DNA of 64,000 nucleotides from Odobenus rosmarus divergens (GCF_000321225.1 NW_004452128.1:1-64000); one strand, 5' to 3'; counted from the stretch's first letter, positions 36,021 through 47,912 are shown. Notes: generated by a model from the sequence alone, not told the origin. Made by a program: numbers and translations.

Positions 36021-38490
36021 TCCTAGCTTAGTCTTAATTCTTAAAGCTTTACTCCAACCACCTGGTGAAATTCAGGACGTTCCCGTTGGCAGGGCACCCA
36101 CGAGGTGCTGTGATGTCCTCGGGAACCAAAATGGTCACATTGACAAAGTGACCCTTTCGGGTCTGGATGTTTCAGACGCAGGAGCAGAGTAGAAAGACGG
36201 AGCACTTTCCCCGCACCCCCCGTTGGTAAACTCGAGGGAGCGCGCTGAGCTGCCGGGCACAGAAACCTCTCATTCCACAGCCTTCGCAGACGAGGAAAGA
36301 AAATCCACAGCAGCAGGGACCCGATCGTTAGGTTACCCCCTCCTATTTCTTCTTTTTTTTGTTTTCCTGTTTCCTTTTGTGAGAACATCATCAGCCCGGG
36401 ATGGAGAGGCATTTATGGTGTCTCCTTTGCTAAAGCAAACTCCGGCGACTTCAATTTCAGAAATGCAAAATTCGTGAAGTTCATAAATGCCTCTTTGTTG
36501 ACCATGAGCCGTGTGGTTTGGCCCCCAGAGTTATCTCAGATAGCACAAATAAATCTGACGGCCTCTAGTTGTCTCAAACTGAGCATTACCTCCCTCCCCT
36601 GTTGTCCCCTCCTGCAGAAATTTCCTCTTGGCCTTCAGCTGCACAAACTCCGTCTTCTCATCAATATGCCCTGTTAACTGCTGCCAAACCTCCAGCAGTT
36701 GAGTGCATATGTTCCCTTAATCATTTCTCTTTGTTCTAGAAGTCTGTGTTGGTTTCTAAACCTCCCCCACCCCCTCGCCTAATTCCACCATCACCATCAC
36801 TGGCTTATAGACATGACTGTCTACTGTCTACATGTTTATTTAAAGAACATCCTAGATGGCCTGCCATTGAGAAGGGCTTTTGCAGTCTGCTCACAGTGTG
36901 CTAAATCATCCCCCCCCCAACTCCCCTAGAAAAATGTAACTGCCACCCGAAGCCTTCGGAGCCCAGGTGAGGGGCTGCCGGAACTTTCTGGAAAGCATGA
37001 GGCTCCAAGAAGACAGTGTTAATGTCTTGGCACAGACAAAGATTCCTTCTCTGTTTTCCGCTGGTCCAACCCAAGAAAAGGACGCTTTATTCTTGGAGCC
37101 CACCAGTGTATAGGAACTGTTGGTCTCAATGGGTTATTCATGGTGTCCAAGAGAAATACTTCTGGAGCTGTGCTTCTTGTACGATGAAACATGGACAAGG
37201 CAGCCTGCTCGCTGGGAATGCCCTGTGCCTGTGGGACCCGCCGGCCCCCTCCCGACGTGGCCAGGCTCCTCTTTGCAAGCGAAGGGGTCTTCTGGGCTCC
37301 TCGTGACCGCGGTCTGCACACCGGTGCCCAACTCTGTTGGCCAGTGTGCGCGGGGAGGCACTGTGTTGTTGCTCTCTGCTTTTAAGTGTATTTCTCCTCT
37401 TGCCCTGTGTAGACCTCTCACTCCCTGCCCCGAGCCCTGAGAGCAGCTGAAGAACCACCAGAGCGGGGTCCAGGGCCCTTTCTCCTTGGCTCGGGCGGTG
37501 CTATGTAACCCTGGAAACTCTTACTGGAAAGGTCCTACAAATACCATCTCTCCATCCTCCCTCCCCTGCCTCTTCCCTCCCCCAAAAGTATTTCAGAGAG
37601 TCCCCGGCAGCTGCACGGACAGTGGACCAACCCGATTTTGGCTCTGTTTAATAAATCCCACCATGAACCGTGCCCACTCAGTACCTGGTCAGCAACTTCT
37701 GGGAATGCAGAGGAAAGCCTTCCTAACATGGAGTTAAAATATGTAGAAAGTAGCTGGGAGGAAATTCTCGGTGTGAGGGATTGTTTTCCACCCCCTTTCC
37801 TTTTCTGAAGAAAAAAAAAAAAAGGTTAATGTTGATTCATTTGGTGGAGATATAAGGCATTTTTCTGCCTATCCCCAAAGGGAAGTTTGCGTTCTTTTAA
37901 ATGAAACCATTTTAAAAGCAGAACTCAAGCCTAAAATGATCCACGGTTCTCCGGACTTCTCAGAAGGTGTAGATTTATTTACTATAGTTAAAACGTAATT
38001 AGTTCTCAGGGGATAGTGTATCTTTTAAACGGCTTTATTGCCACCATATTGGCTTTCTGAATAATCAGAAACTTCTGTTATGATTATGGTCTAGTGTTTG
38101 GACAGAATCGCACCGTAAGTAGAAACACATGTCAAGAACTGCTAGTTGTCACTCGGAGTAAGGGACACCACATCAGAGGGGGAAGAAAGAACTTCCCGAT
38201 AGGATATTCCAAAGAAATGGAATCAAACATCTTAAATGAACTAACAGCTCAGGCGGGCACCCCAACCCCAATCTTTTTTGATTCAATGGTGTTTTCTTTG
38301 TCTCTTCTCCTTCGTTATCACTACAGAGGCTGGGAATGGGGTCAGTATCCCTCGAAACCTGGGAAATGGCCCTTTTTCTTCCCCACACATCCCCGCAGAT
38401 GAGTACGAACAGGGTCCTCCTTTCATCTGAGCCGTAGGCTCTGCTGTCATGTCCCTGTTCTGGCTGACCAGTCTTTCCCACCGTTTGCAG
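36021..38490. other. HLCS intron next to the first recognised exon
   Basis: Long overlapping frames occur on both strands at 37016-37458; none shows a domain and both strands are equally open, a GC effect. No exon was found before 38491. Confidence 0.5.
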
Positions 38491-38558
38491 ATTGATGTTT
38501 GAGATCCCGCAGGAAATGGGGTTAATAGCCATCGCAGTCCGCCAAACGCAGGGCAAAG
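38491..38558 (+). CDS. HLCS: HLCS coding exon, human-equivalent residues 485-506
   Basis: A 68-base exon of holocarboxylase synthetase, the enzyme that makes biotinyl-5'-AMP and transfers biotin to acetyl-CoA, pyruvate, propionyl-CoA and methylcrotonyl-CoA carboxylases. It reads LMFEIPQEMGLIAIAVRQTQ then GK, close to the human segment at the start of the biotin protein ligase fold. The acceptor is ccgtttgcag (38481-38490) and the donor is gtcagt (38559). The first base completes a glycine codon begun in the upstream exon, and the last base opens glycine 507, completed by the exon at 40052. It is too short to stand out as an ORF; the assignment rests on protein similarity plus exact phase with the next exon. 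Differences from remembered human sequence (E488, I489, A497, V500, Q504) are conservative or surface-like. Confidence 0.9.
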
Positions 38559-39405
38559 GTCAGTCATCTTTTGTTATCATTTCTGTTGTTCTGCTCTTTA
38601 AAATCTGTGACTCCTTGTGGCCAGGTTGCCCATTGATTGTGTGTGCTGATCACGGAGAAGACTCCCATTAAGAGTGCTTGTTTTCACACCCCCTAAAATG
38701 GAGGAAGAGGGAGGGAAATTGATCAGAAGACTGAGTCTTGGTAGAATTAAAGCTTTCTCTCCAGCGGAGATGGTTATTAATCACTGGACATTCGCTGGGG
38801 ATGGTTTTAACATACCATCACCTACATCTTGTAAATTCTTTCTGACACATTCTGGGCATTGCAGTGTGTGAATCGTTACTGTGTTATAGAGACGTTTATT
38901 TGCCCGAAGGTTCTCGGGGAGGTGCCTTCTGGGTTCCTGTTGAGTGTCCCATGGAGAGCCCTTTCGTCTGCCAGCCCCCACCCCAGCCGCACTGGAAATT
39001 CCATGACTAGTGGTCAGTGCCCCTTCACAAAGTGACCACAGAGAAGCCAAGGGCTGATCCGAGCTTCTGCCACCTGCTGACCCTGAGACCCTCAGAAACG
39101 AGAGCCTGCATCCTCCCAGAATCCACTTGGGGTCCAACCGCAAGCAGACTCTGTGCTTAGTGGTCCTGCCGGAGGCACTTGGCCCACGCCCCCGCCAGTG
39201 CCAGGCCAACCCAAATGTGCTTTTAACTCTCAGAGGCTCTTATGCCTTTCTCAGAAGGAGCAACGAAATAAGAAATCCACTGTTTTCCACTTCTTTCCTT
39301 TGAAGGCGTGTTTTGAACATAACTCAAAGAGAAAATTCATTTTACCCAAAGCTGGGGGTGGGAGGCTCAATACGGTGGTTAAAAAAAAAAAGAACGTAGA
39401 AGAAC

Positions 39406-39445
39406 TTGGATTATACCTCTCATTTTTGGATTATACCTCTCATTT
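39406..39445. repeat. 20-bp tandem duplication
   Basis: ttggattatacctctcattt is present twice in direct succession, perfectly. Confidence 0.95.
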
Positions 39446-39540
39446 TGAGCATTTTATTTTCTTGACTTCTATTTTAGGAAAAATAATCTCGAGAGTTAAT
39501 ATCAGGGATTACTTTTTAAAATCTGCTTCCTTCTTTCCCC

Positions 39541-39665
39541 CCGTATAACAGTGAGATATAATTCACAGACCATACAGTTCCCCAATTAAAGTATACAATT
39601 CTGGGGTTTTTAATATATTCACAGGGTTGTGGGACCATCACCACAATACGGGTCACTTCTAAACT
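39541..39665 (-). mobile_element. Old L1 3' end, antisense
   Basis: gtgagatataattcacagac, taaagtatacaattctgggg and gggaccatcaccacaatacg are the reverse complement of an old L1 tail. Confidence 0.65.
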
Positions 39666-39999
39666 GTGGTGTCCAGGACCTCTCCTGGACCAGGACAGAC
39701 TCAGCCCGGTTTCCCCACTGTCTCTGTTTTTGCCAGCATTACCAGATGGTGACAATTAAGCTGACAGTCATGTTCAGACCCTGTAGGACTTTGAATCATC
39801 AAAGCGTAAATGATGTGCTCACTGAGGCAGAACATTCAGCTACTTATCAGACACTTGTTCAGGAACACAGCGCCAGACTTTAAAACGCTTCTCTGTTCTT
39901 GAGTTAACCCCAGAACCTCCAAGCATCTTCATCAGTGCAGGTTGATTGCACGTGGGGCTCCGAGTCCTGGGCCCATTTTCGGGTGCTGCATGCATCTGA

Positions 40000-40290
<291 letters not shown>

Positions 40291-41190
40291 TAGAGTTTTA
40301 GGCTGCCCTTCGCAAAGCAGGCAGCAGAGTGCTCCTGGAGTTTTAAAAGCACTGTCAGCTCATAGCGTGGCTCCGGGGTCGCCGGGATGGGTTTATTTCC
40401 CAGAATTCCCTTTCTGTGCTGTTGTCAGATTGCTCAAGCCTCTCCTCCCCCCCCCCTTTAATTGAAGCACACTGGACTGACATACCACACTGTTGTGTTT
40501 TCTGGCGAAAAGGCTTATTGTATGGACCTAAACAACCTTCTCATTCCCTATCTTCATTTAGCACGGTCCATGCTTAGCAGAACGACCCTTGTCTGTGGCT
40601 GCCCAGGTTCAACGTGCAGGTTCATTTGGGGTGTCTGCTCCCCGCTGTAGGGACAGAGGTGCTTCATCATTACCATCGGATGCTGCTGTGTCAGTTAGTA
40701 AGGCAACAAGAGGGTGATTAATGCAGTTTTCTTGGACGAATTTCATGGGTCCTCCCGGGCCTCCCTCCTACCTACATTTCTTCTGTCAGGCCGAACACAA
40801 TTATAGTATTAATTCCTGAAGTGAGAGGCTAAGATGATGACTTTCAAAGGGGCCTGTCCTCATGTTTAACAGGGAAGCAGTCCTCCCCTCCAATGTGGTC
40901 ATGTCCTCATGGTCACCGTGTATGTGTTTCCCAAATCACATCAAGCCCCTGACACGCACACTGAAAGGTGACATTCATGACCAGTGTTCAGCATCTTTGC
41001 GCTCTGTATCCCAAGGGCCTGGGCTCATCCGACTGTCACACACCTTCACAGGTCAGCCTGCAGCCCCTGAACTAGACATTTTGCCTCATAGAGGGCAGTT
41101 GAGAAGATAAAGTTCTGTTGTGGGGGGAAATATTTTTAGCCCTAGCGGCAGGTTCATTAGTCTTAGGAAAATAATTTAAAATTTACGTCA

Positions 41191-41240
41191 GGATGCCTGG
41201 GTGGCTCAGCCGGTTAAGTGTCTGCCTTTAAAAAAAAAAA
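41191..41240 (+). mobile_element. Truncated SINEC head
   Basis: ggatgcctgggtggctcagc and ggttaagtgtctgccttt, then directly a run of A. Only the tRNA-like first 38 bases of the SINE are present. Confidence 0.75.
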
Positions 41241-41247
41241 TTAAAAT

Positions 41248-41420
41248 TTACACCAAATGCCCTCCTTAATGCCCATAACCCCATACCCCACCCTGCCAAC
41301 CCCCCCTCCAGCAACCCTCAAGCACTGATGTTATATGCAACTGATGAATCACTAAATTCTACTCCTGAAACTAAGAATATACTATATGTTAACTAAATTG
41401 AATTTAAATTTTTAAAAAAA
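41248..41420 (+). mobile_element. Carnivore L1 3' end with inverted 5' segment
   Basis: 41256-41320 reads antisense (ccctccttaatgcccataac), whereas 41321-41420 reads sense (tatatgcaactgatgaatca, taactaaattgaatttaaat). The antisense part is the piece that normally lies just upstream of the sense part. Confidence 0.8.
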
Positions 41421-41585
41421 GAACAATGCTAAGAAAAACATGCAAAAAATAGTATTAATTTCATGCAAACTATTATAAAACATTATCTTCTAAAAAAAGG
41501 AAGAACAATATTAAGAAAAACATGCAAAAATAGTATTAATCATTCCATGCAAACTATTATAAAGCATTATTAACTTCTTTAAAAA
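41420..41585. repeat. About 82-bp tandem duplication, diverged
   Basis: Two copies starting agaacaatgctaagaaaaac (41420) and agaacaatattaagaaaaac (41503), both continuing with catgcaaactattataaa. They differ by small indels. Confidence 0.85.
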
Positions 41586-41589
41586 AAAT

Positions 41590-41765
41590 AAAATGATGGG
41601 ACGGGGTGGGATGGGGTAGCTGGGTGATAGACATTAAGGAGGGCATGCAATGTGATGAGCACAGGGTGTTATATAAGACTGATGCATCACTGAACTCTAC
41701 CTCTGAAACTAATAAGACACTGTATGTTAATTAATTGAATTTAAATTTAAAAAAGGAAATTAAAA
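41590..41765 (+). mobile_element. Carnivore L1 3' end
   Basis: agctgggtgatagacattaa, ggagggcatgcaatgtgatg, gagcacagggtgttatataa and taattaattgaatttaaat, in sense order with an A-rich tail. Confidence 0.85.
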
Positions 41766-42104
41766 AACGGTAGGAAACAAGTAAAAAATTAAAATAAATA
41801 AAATTTAAAATTTAAATTAATCTGTTTAGCTTTTTCTTGGCTTTGTGACCTTGCAGCCTCGCTTGTTAACTGAGCGAGCATTCTCTGAGTGCCTGCTAGC
41901 CAGGAGGCCGTGCCAGGCACTGCGGGCAGCAGGATGTGAGGTGGGAAGCTTGCCCTGGAGCGGAGGCGGTGGGGGGGGGCTGCACCTGATGGGCGTGTGT
42001 CCCTCCTTATCCTTAAGGAGCTCCCACCTGAGTTCCTGTCCTGTGTCTGCAGTCGGGCAGCTCGGTCACACCTGTGTGATGTGACTTCGGCTAGGGGTTG
42101 GGCT

Positions 42105-42262
42105 TATTCTTGTTTTATTTTTAGTTTTACTGAGATAGAATTGACAGACCCCACTGTGTAAGTTTGAGGTGTGCAGCATAGTGACTTGGCATACATATAT
42201 TATGAACTGATTACCACAGTAAGTTAACCTCCTTCACCTCCTAGGGTCACCAAAAAACATTT
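42105..42262 (-). mobile_element. Old L1 3'UTR, antisense
   Basis: actgagatagaattgacaga, taagtttgaggtgtgcagc and tgattaccacagtaagttaa match a reverse-complement old L1 tail. Confidence 0.65.
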
Positions 42263-42295
42263 TTTGATGAGGACTTTTAAGATTTACTTTCTTAG

Positions 42296-42524
42296 GGGCG
42301 CCTGGGTGGCTTCATTGGTTGGGCAACTGCCTTCGGCTCAGGTCATGATCCTGGAGTCCCGGGATCGAGTCCCACATCGAGCTCCCTGCTCAGCAGGGAG
42401 TCTGCGTCTCCCTCTGACCCAATCCCTTCTCATGCGCGTGCTCTCTCTCAAACAAATAAATAAATAAAATCTTAAAAAAAAAAAAGATACAGAGACAACT
42501 CCATAAAAAAATTTTTTAAAAAAA
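42296..42524 (+). mobile_element. SINEC SINE with extended A-rich tail
   Basis: ggggcgcctgggtggcttca head, normal body, then a tail containing agatacagagacaactccat before more A/T. Flanks gatttactttcttag (42281-42295) and ggtttactttcttag (42525-42539) enclose the extra tail, so it arrived with the insertion. Confidence 0.95.
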
Positions 42525-42544
42525 GGTTTACTTTCTTAGTGTTT

Positions 42545-42690
42545 TTTAAAAATTTTTTTTAATTCAATTTAATGAACATATTGTGTATTATTAGCTTCAG
42601 AGGTAGAATTCAGTGATTCGTCAGTTGCCTACAACACCCAGTGCTCATTCCATCACGTGCCCTCCTTAGTGCCCGTCTCCCAGTTGCCCC
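42545..42690 (-). mobile_element. Carnivore L1 3' end, antisense, short
   Basis: aattcaatttaatgaacata, caacacccagtgctcattcc, ccctccttagtgcccgtctc. 5'-truncated to about 150 bases. Confidence 0.85.
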
Positions 42691-43547
42691 CTTCCCCTTA
42701 GTGTTTCTTTTGAACAGAGCCATTTGGCCTACACAGCACAGCTCCAAGATGGTTGGAATAGGCCCCGGTTGCATAGAGTTTGCCTTTCTTACATCCTCGG
42801 CCAGATGTCCCGTCAGCACACAGATCGTGCCCGTCTCCCTGGACCAGAGGCGGTGTCCCGGGAATGCCCGCCATTCCTTCCAGAACCCTCATTGCACTGC
42901 CTGCTGTCCGACCCTCTGTTCCTTCTGTCTCAGAGGTCCCCGCTGGGCGCCTGGAGCCCTCCGCCCCCACATTCCTGCTTCTGCTCTCCTCCCCGCACTT
43001 GCAAGTTCTGTTTGCCCTGGGAGGCCCAGCTCCAGTGCCATTCCCAGAAACTTCTAGCTACAAACTCCCTCCTCTAACTAACCTTTTGGCATTTTGAAAT
43101 TCTGAGCCGCTTTCATGGTCTCTCCCATGGATTGCTCGGAAGCAGGGTTATTTGTCCTCCTGTACCATCTCCTGTAAGGCAACCAGCTCCTTGAATGCAC
43201 GGTTAGTTTTATGTTGGTCCCAAAGGGCCTAACCTGGTGCTTTATCCTGGGAGGCCTGCCACCGCAGCTGTTTGAATAAATCATTGAGATGGTGAAAAAG
43301 GAGCATGCAGCCTTTCTCTTCATCTTGAAACAGAAAAAAATATGAAGCTCCCTATCAGTTAGAGGTCATGGCGCACACCCGCATCTTATTTATGCTTTTG
43401 TTCTTTGGTGCTTCTGCGTTTCTTCCCCTCACCATCAAGCGCTACATGCTAGGGCAGACGACCTTCTGAAGAACAGAAACGCATTCTAACTGGCCACCAT
43501 ACAAAGAAGGCTTTGTCGGAGGGAAAGGAAGGGAATTCTTGGAAGCA

Positions 43548-43745
43548 GCAGGCTACGTAGGTAGCATAGTGTTAAGCACCCAAGGGCCTGGTGTCAGAAA
43601 GCCCCGGGTTCGAATCCCAGCTCTGCCGCTTCCGAGTGTAACCTCAAGCAAGCCTGGCCATCTCTCTCCGCTTCAGTTTCTTCCTTGTTCAATAGAGGTG
43701 AATCTAGTACCGCCATGTGGGTTTGGTGTTAAGTAACACACAGAC
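43548..43745 (+). repeat. MIR SINE
   Basis: Nearly full MIR: gtagcatagtgttaagcacc, cgggttcgaatcccagctct (B box) and 'cttcagtttcttccttgttcaatag', ending gtgttaagtaacac. The tRNA-like B box is MIR-derived, not a tRNA gene. Confidence 0.8.
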
Positions 43746-44388
43746 CAGAGCTGAGATGGGGCTCGGGGCCGGGCAGGCCCTCAGCGACGGAAGAGCTAGC
43801 CCTGTGGGATCAGAGGCCACCTGCTACGCTGCAATCTTTTGGTTTATTATGCTGAGTGTCTTTCTTCCAGATTTTCTTCCTCTACCCACACATGGACCAC
43901 CTGGCTGCCAGCCCCAGGCCCCGGAGGCTGGGCAGTTCCAGCACCCACTGAGTCTCACCCAGTCTCTGTGTCCCCGCTTAAAAATCACAGCAAGAGTTGG
44001 GGGTCTGGGGGGACCAGCTCAAGGCAGGGTCCACCCTTGGACCATTCCACTGTGACTGTGACCGAGGGCCCCAGGCCGGGCTGCCCAGATTTGCTTCTGG
44101 ATGGAGAGGCAGTGAGCCGCAGAACAAATCAGTTTCTATTTCCAGTTGACTGTTGGCAATTCTTTGAGGCCCTCGGTGATAATCCAGTGAACCGGGTTCC
44201 TTCTCTATATCTCTCTAGGATTCTACTTGAGATATTTCTACCCAGCTTTTGTGACAGTGGTTAATTTGGGGCATCTTTCTCTCTCGAGCATGAGCTCCTT
44301 AAGGAAAAAGAACCCTGAGCGTATTTCGGTCTCCCTGCCTCCCCCCTCACCCGCACACGATAGGTACTCAGTGGGGGTGGCCATTGAC

Positions 44389-44832
44389 ATGGGGACCCCT
44401 TGGAGATCTTGAAGGTTTGGTTCCAGATCACCACAATAAAGTGAGTCAAAGGAGTTTTTGGTTTCCCAGTGCATATAAAAGTCATGTTTACACTACACTG
44501 TGGTCTATTAAGTGTGCAGTAGCACTGTGTCTAAAAAAACAGTGTACCTACCTTGATTAAAAGATCCTTTATTGCCCAAAAATGCTAACCATCATTGGAG
44601 CCTTCAGCAAGTCATAATCACTGATCACAGATCACCATAACAAAGATTGGAAAAGTTTGAAATGTGACAATTAACAAAACGTGACACAGAGACCCAAAGG
44701 GAGCAAATACCGTTGGACAAATGGCACTGATAGACTTGCTCAACTCAGGGTTGCCACCGACCTTCAATTTGTAAGAAACACAGTGCCCATGAAGCACAAT
44801 AAAGCAAAGCACAAAAAAACGACTATGCCTGG
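44389..44832 (-). mobile_element. Tigger1-type DNA transposon, internally deleted
   Basis: Left end ccttggagatcttgaaggtt then ggttccagatcaccacaata and 'ggtttcccagtgcatataaaag'; right end ctgatcacagatcaccataa, ttgccaccgaccttcaattt and gacaatgcctg-like terminus (cgactatgcctg). Both ends of a Tigger element are present but the transposase region is missing, as in a non-autonomous mariner-type copy. Confidence 0.8.
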
Positions 44833-45100
44833 CCTGGGGTAATGAAGAGTGCAGGGGTGTGGAGAGAATCCAGGATTTACACCAGATACGTTCTGTAGGT
44901 CTCTCTCCCGGCCCCAAGGTGGTCCTTGACCACTGGATTGTCCCAAAGAATGGATTAGCCCTCAGAACAAGAAGCGAGGATGAGATCCCATGTTCCATTA
45001 GATTCGAGAGTATCCGGCTCATCTTCCTTTGAGCTGGATGACCTCTCCCGGCCCCTTTGTGTCCCGCGATTGCTTGATTAACGTGCAGATTTTCCTTTAG

Positions 45101-45223
<123 letters not shown>

Positions 45224-45628
45224 TGATAGCCTTTCCTCCACATTTTTAGATGAATAAAAACAAAAATAAAAATGGTTTTTACATGGCTACCTTGAGGGGA
45301 GTGGATTATCATATGGGATTACTTTTTCTTTGAGCCTTGAGTCACAGAGCACAATATGTATGCAAAGCAGGCCGGATGGTTGAAAGCCCCTTGCAGAGGT
45401 TTAGCGTTCCTGTCTCTGGCCATGGAAACCACCAAATCGGTACCACATCAAACAGGTTTTTTATTGCACCTCTCCACACGCCGGCTTCTTGTTGAATCAG
45501 AAATGGTGAAAATAAACATTTAATATGCCATTTTGTAATAAGGAAAGAAAGCTAATTGCAAGGATGGGGCTCCTGGTGCTCCTGCATTCTTAATTGGACC
45601 TTCCCAGGCCATGAAAAAGTTGTGTGGG

Positions 45629-45662
45629 GTTTTTTTGTTTTTTGGGTTTTTTTGTTTTTTTG
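45629..45662. repeat. T/G simple repeat
   Basis: Two near-identical copies of ggtttttttgttttttg. Confidence 0.8.
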
Positions 45663-45889
45663 ACCTTCAGAAGAAGCTCCAGGCTGGTCAAGTGGGGTGC
45701 AGAATCCCATTTCCCCTCAGCATGTCCATATCAGGCAAGGAGACGGATTCAGAAACAATTTCAGAAGTTCTCAGGCTCCTGCTCATCCGAGCATCCACTT
45801 CTCCCTAAGGCCCAGGAGAACTTAATGTTCAGAAATGAGTAATGAGCAGAAAATGTGTGATGATGTGTCTGTGGGAAGTACCAGCCCCA

Positions 45890-45990
45890 AAGTGCAAAGC
45901 TTAAGTTTCCAGCTCTACCACCAACGGGCAGTATTATTCTGAGCAAACTGCTTCGTAGCCTCCAAGCTCTCCTCATTTTTAAATGTGTTC
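45890..45990 (+). repeat. Possible MIR fragment
   Basis: 'ccagctctaccaccaacggg' and 'ctgagcaaactgcttcgtagcc' loosely follow MIR. Confidence 0.35.
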
Positions 45991-47272
45991 ACTAGGCTAG
46001 ATGCACATATCCCAAAGTCGGGCCCAGAGATGTCGAGGAGGTCCAGGGATGGCTTCTGTCAGTATGGGGGAAAGGAAACGTGGTCCTGTAGGGAGAATTC
46101 ATGGCTTTTATTAAGTTCTTAAGGCCATAGGAGGTGATGGGGGGAGAGGGGGTGTCTTTGGGGAAAGAGTCAGGATCCCCAACAGGGGTGCTTTCTGGGC
46201 CTTGGAAAGACATGGCCTGAGTTGGCAGTAGTCAGTGCTGCTGTTTCCCCAGGACTTTGAATTTTCTGAATATATGGGAGATTGTTCAGCACCATATGCA
46301 CTTAATTGAATGCCTTACGCTCCATACTGTGTGTGTTGTTGAATGAACAAATGGACAACTGCCGATTCTTCCCTGTTGCTGTAGTTACTTGTTTTTTTTT
46401 CCAGATGTAATTTACATTGCTTAGTATTTTAATAGCCAGTATATTTAAAAAAAAAAAAATCTGAGGCCTATCAATCCTTCCCTTCACACTGAGAATGGCT
46501 CGGAACATTGACCAAAGAATACTGTTCTTGTAAATGTCATCATTCTATCAGAGGCAAGTATTTGGAGAAGTTTTTTCCTTGGAGGCACTGAAAACAAGAG
46601 CATCTCACTGCTTAGTTCTTGCAGTATTTCATTTCTTATTGAAGACCTCTTTGAGGTTGATTCAGGGCCCTGCTGAAAACTGAGGTTTGGCTTCTCGAAG
46701 GCTCTAGCTCTCTGGGAGAGGGTTGGTGGTATTAAGTAACGGCAGAGACAAGCCTGTTCAGACCCCACTGCTGGTACCTCCCGTTCCTGAAGCCCTGGGT
46801 CAGGAGCCTATAAAAGAGCCACTGAACACGGGTTGGCCCCTTGCCAGCAGTGTAACCCTAGCACCAAAGACTTCCAAGGATAACGTATTAAAAAGATGTG
46901 TTCTAGGGTTATGCCATGACCAAGGTTTGAAATCTCTGAATCCAGAGTTCACTCCTTAAGACCCGAGTGAAATTCTGTATTTTCAGGCATGTGTTTTTGT
47001 TATTCAAGTCGGAAAAGAAACAAGAGATTGTACTTTATATTGGGCTCAGTGCAGAGCTAGAGTTCTTGGCGAGACCACATGAAGTATTGTTTCAGAGGCC
47101 ACTGCAAGGAGCTTTGCCCCATTCAGAGCTTCTGTTTCATTGAATCGAATCTGGCTGGTTTTTTCTGCCCAACCCATCTGCAGCAAGGTTGGGGTGGACA
47201 GGGATAATCCTCAAACAAGGACGATAAAGGAACAATGAAAAGGAAGATGGTCCCAAAGACATAAGTCATTCA

Positions 47273-47453
47273 TTTTTTTTTTAAGATTTATTTATTTATT
47301 TGAGAGACAGAACACTTGGGGCATAGGGGCACAGGGAGAAGGAGAAAGAATGTTAAGCAGACACTGAGGGGCTCAGTCTCACAACCCCGAGATCACGACC
47401 TGAGCTGAAACCAAGAGTTGGACGCTCAACCAACTGCGCCACCCAGGCGCCCC
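47273..47453 (-). mobile_element. SINEC SINE
   Basis: Reverse-complement carnivore SINE ending actgcgccacccaggcgccc. Flanks aagtcattcattt and aagtcattcttta suggest a duplication. Confidence 0.94.
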
Positions 47454-47604
47454 GAAAAGTCATTCTTTAAGTGGCCAGACATGATAAATTTGAAATGAGG
47501 GAAAGGAAGCAGGGAGTCGGGGATAAAGGCTGTAACTCCTTCCAGGTGCTTGGGAGACCATCAATAGGTTGAGCCGCTTATGCTTTTCAACTGTTTTTGT
47601 GCAG

Positions 47605-47818
47605 GCTGCGGATTTAACGTGAGTAACAGCAACCCTACCATCTGCATCAATGATCTCATCACAGAATACAATAAACAGCACAGGGCAGAGCTGAAGCCCT
47701 TAAGAACCGACAGTCTCATTGCCAGAACTGTGACCGTGCTGGAGAAACTGATCGACACATTTCAGGACAAAGGGCCCAATGGCGTTCTTCCCCTTTATTA
47801 TAAGTACTGGGTACACAG
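47605..47818 (+). CDS. HLCS: HLCS coding exon, human-equivalent residues 600-669
   Basis: A 214-base exon of holocarboxylase synthetase. It completes glycine 599 and reads [20 protein letters not shown] and onward to YYKYWVH, ending with the first two bases of serine 670. The GCGFN segment is a conserved part of the ligase catalytic fold (compare GxGxN in bacterial BirA), and the helical stretch after it precedes the C-terminal domain. The acceptor is tttgtgcag (ending 47604) and the donor is gtcagt (47819). An apparent open frame continuing past 47818 is intron read-through, because the human protein and the next exon resume at SGQ. Confidence 0.95.
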
Positions 47819-47912
47819 GTCAGTGCTGGCCCGTCTTCATTCTTTTAAAGTGTCTTTATTAAGTGAGTAGTTCAGTATCTTAAAACAAGAAACTAAGCAC
47901 AGGTCTACGTAA

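Noticed and set aside
37016..37458. Several overlapping frames of about 100 codons on both strands
   Set aside because: Open on both strands in a GC-rich intron segment, no domain, no splice logic.
43590..43625. tRNA-like B box (gggttcgaatccc)
   Set aside because: Belongs to a MIR SINE; there is no full tRNA cloverleaf.
47819..47870. Extension of the HLCS frame beyond 47818
   Set aside because: Intron read-through; the donor gtcagt and the next exon's phase place the border at 47818.
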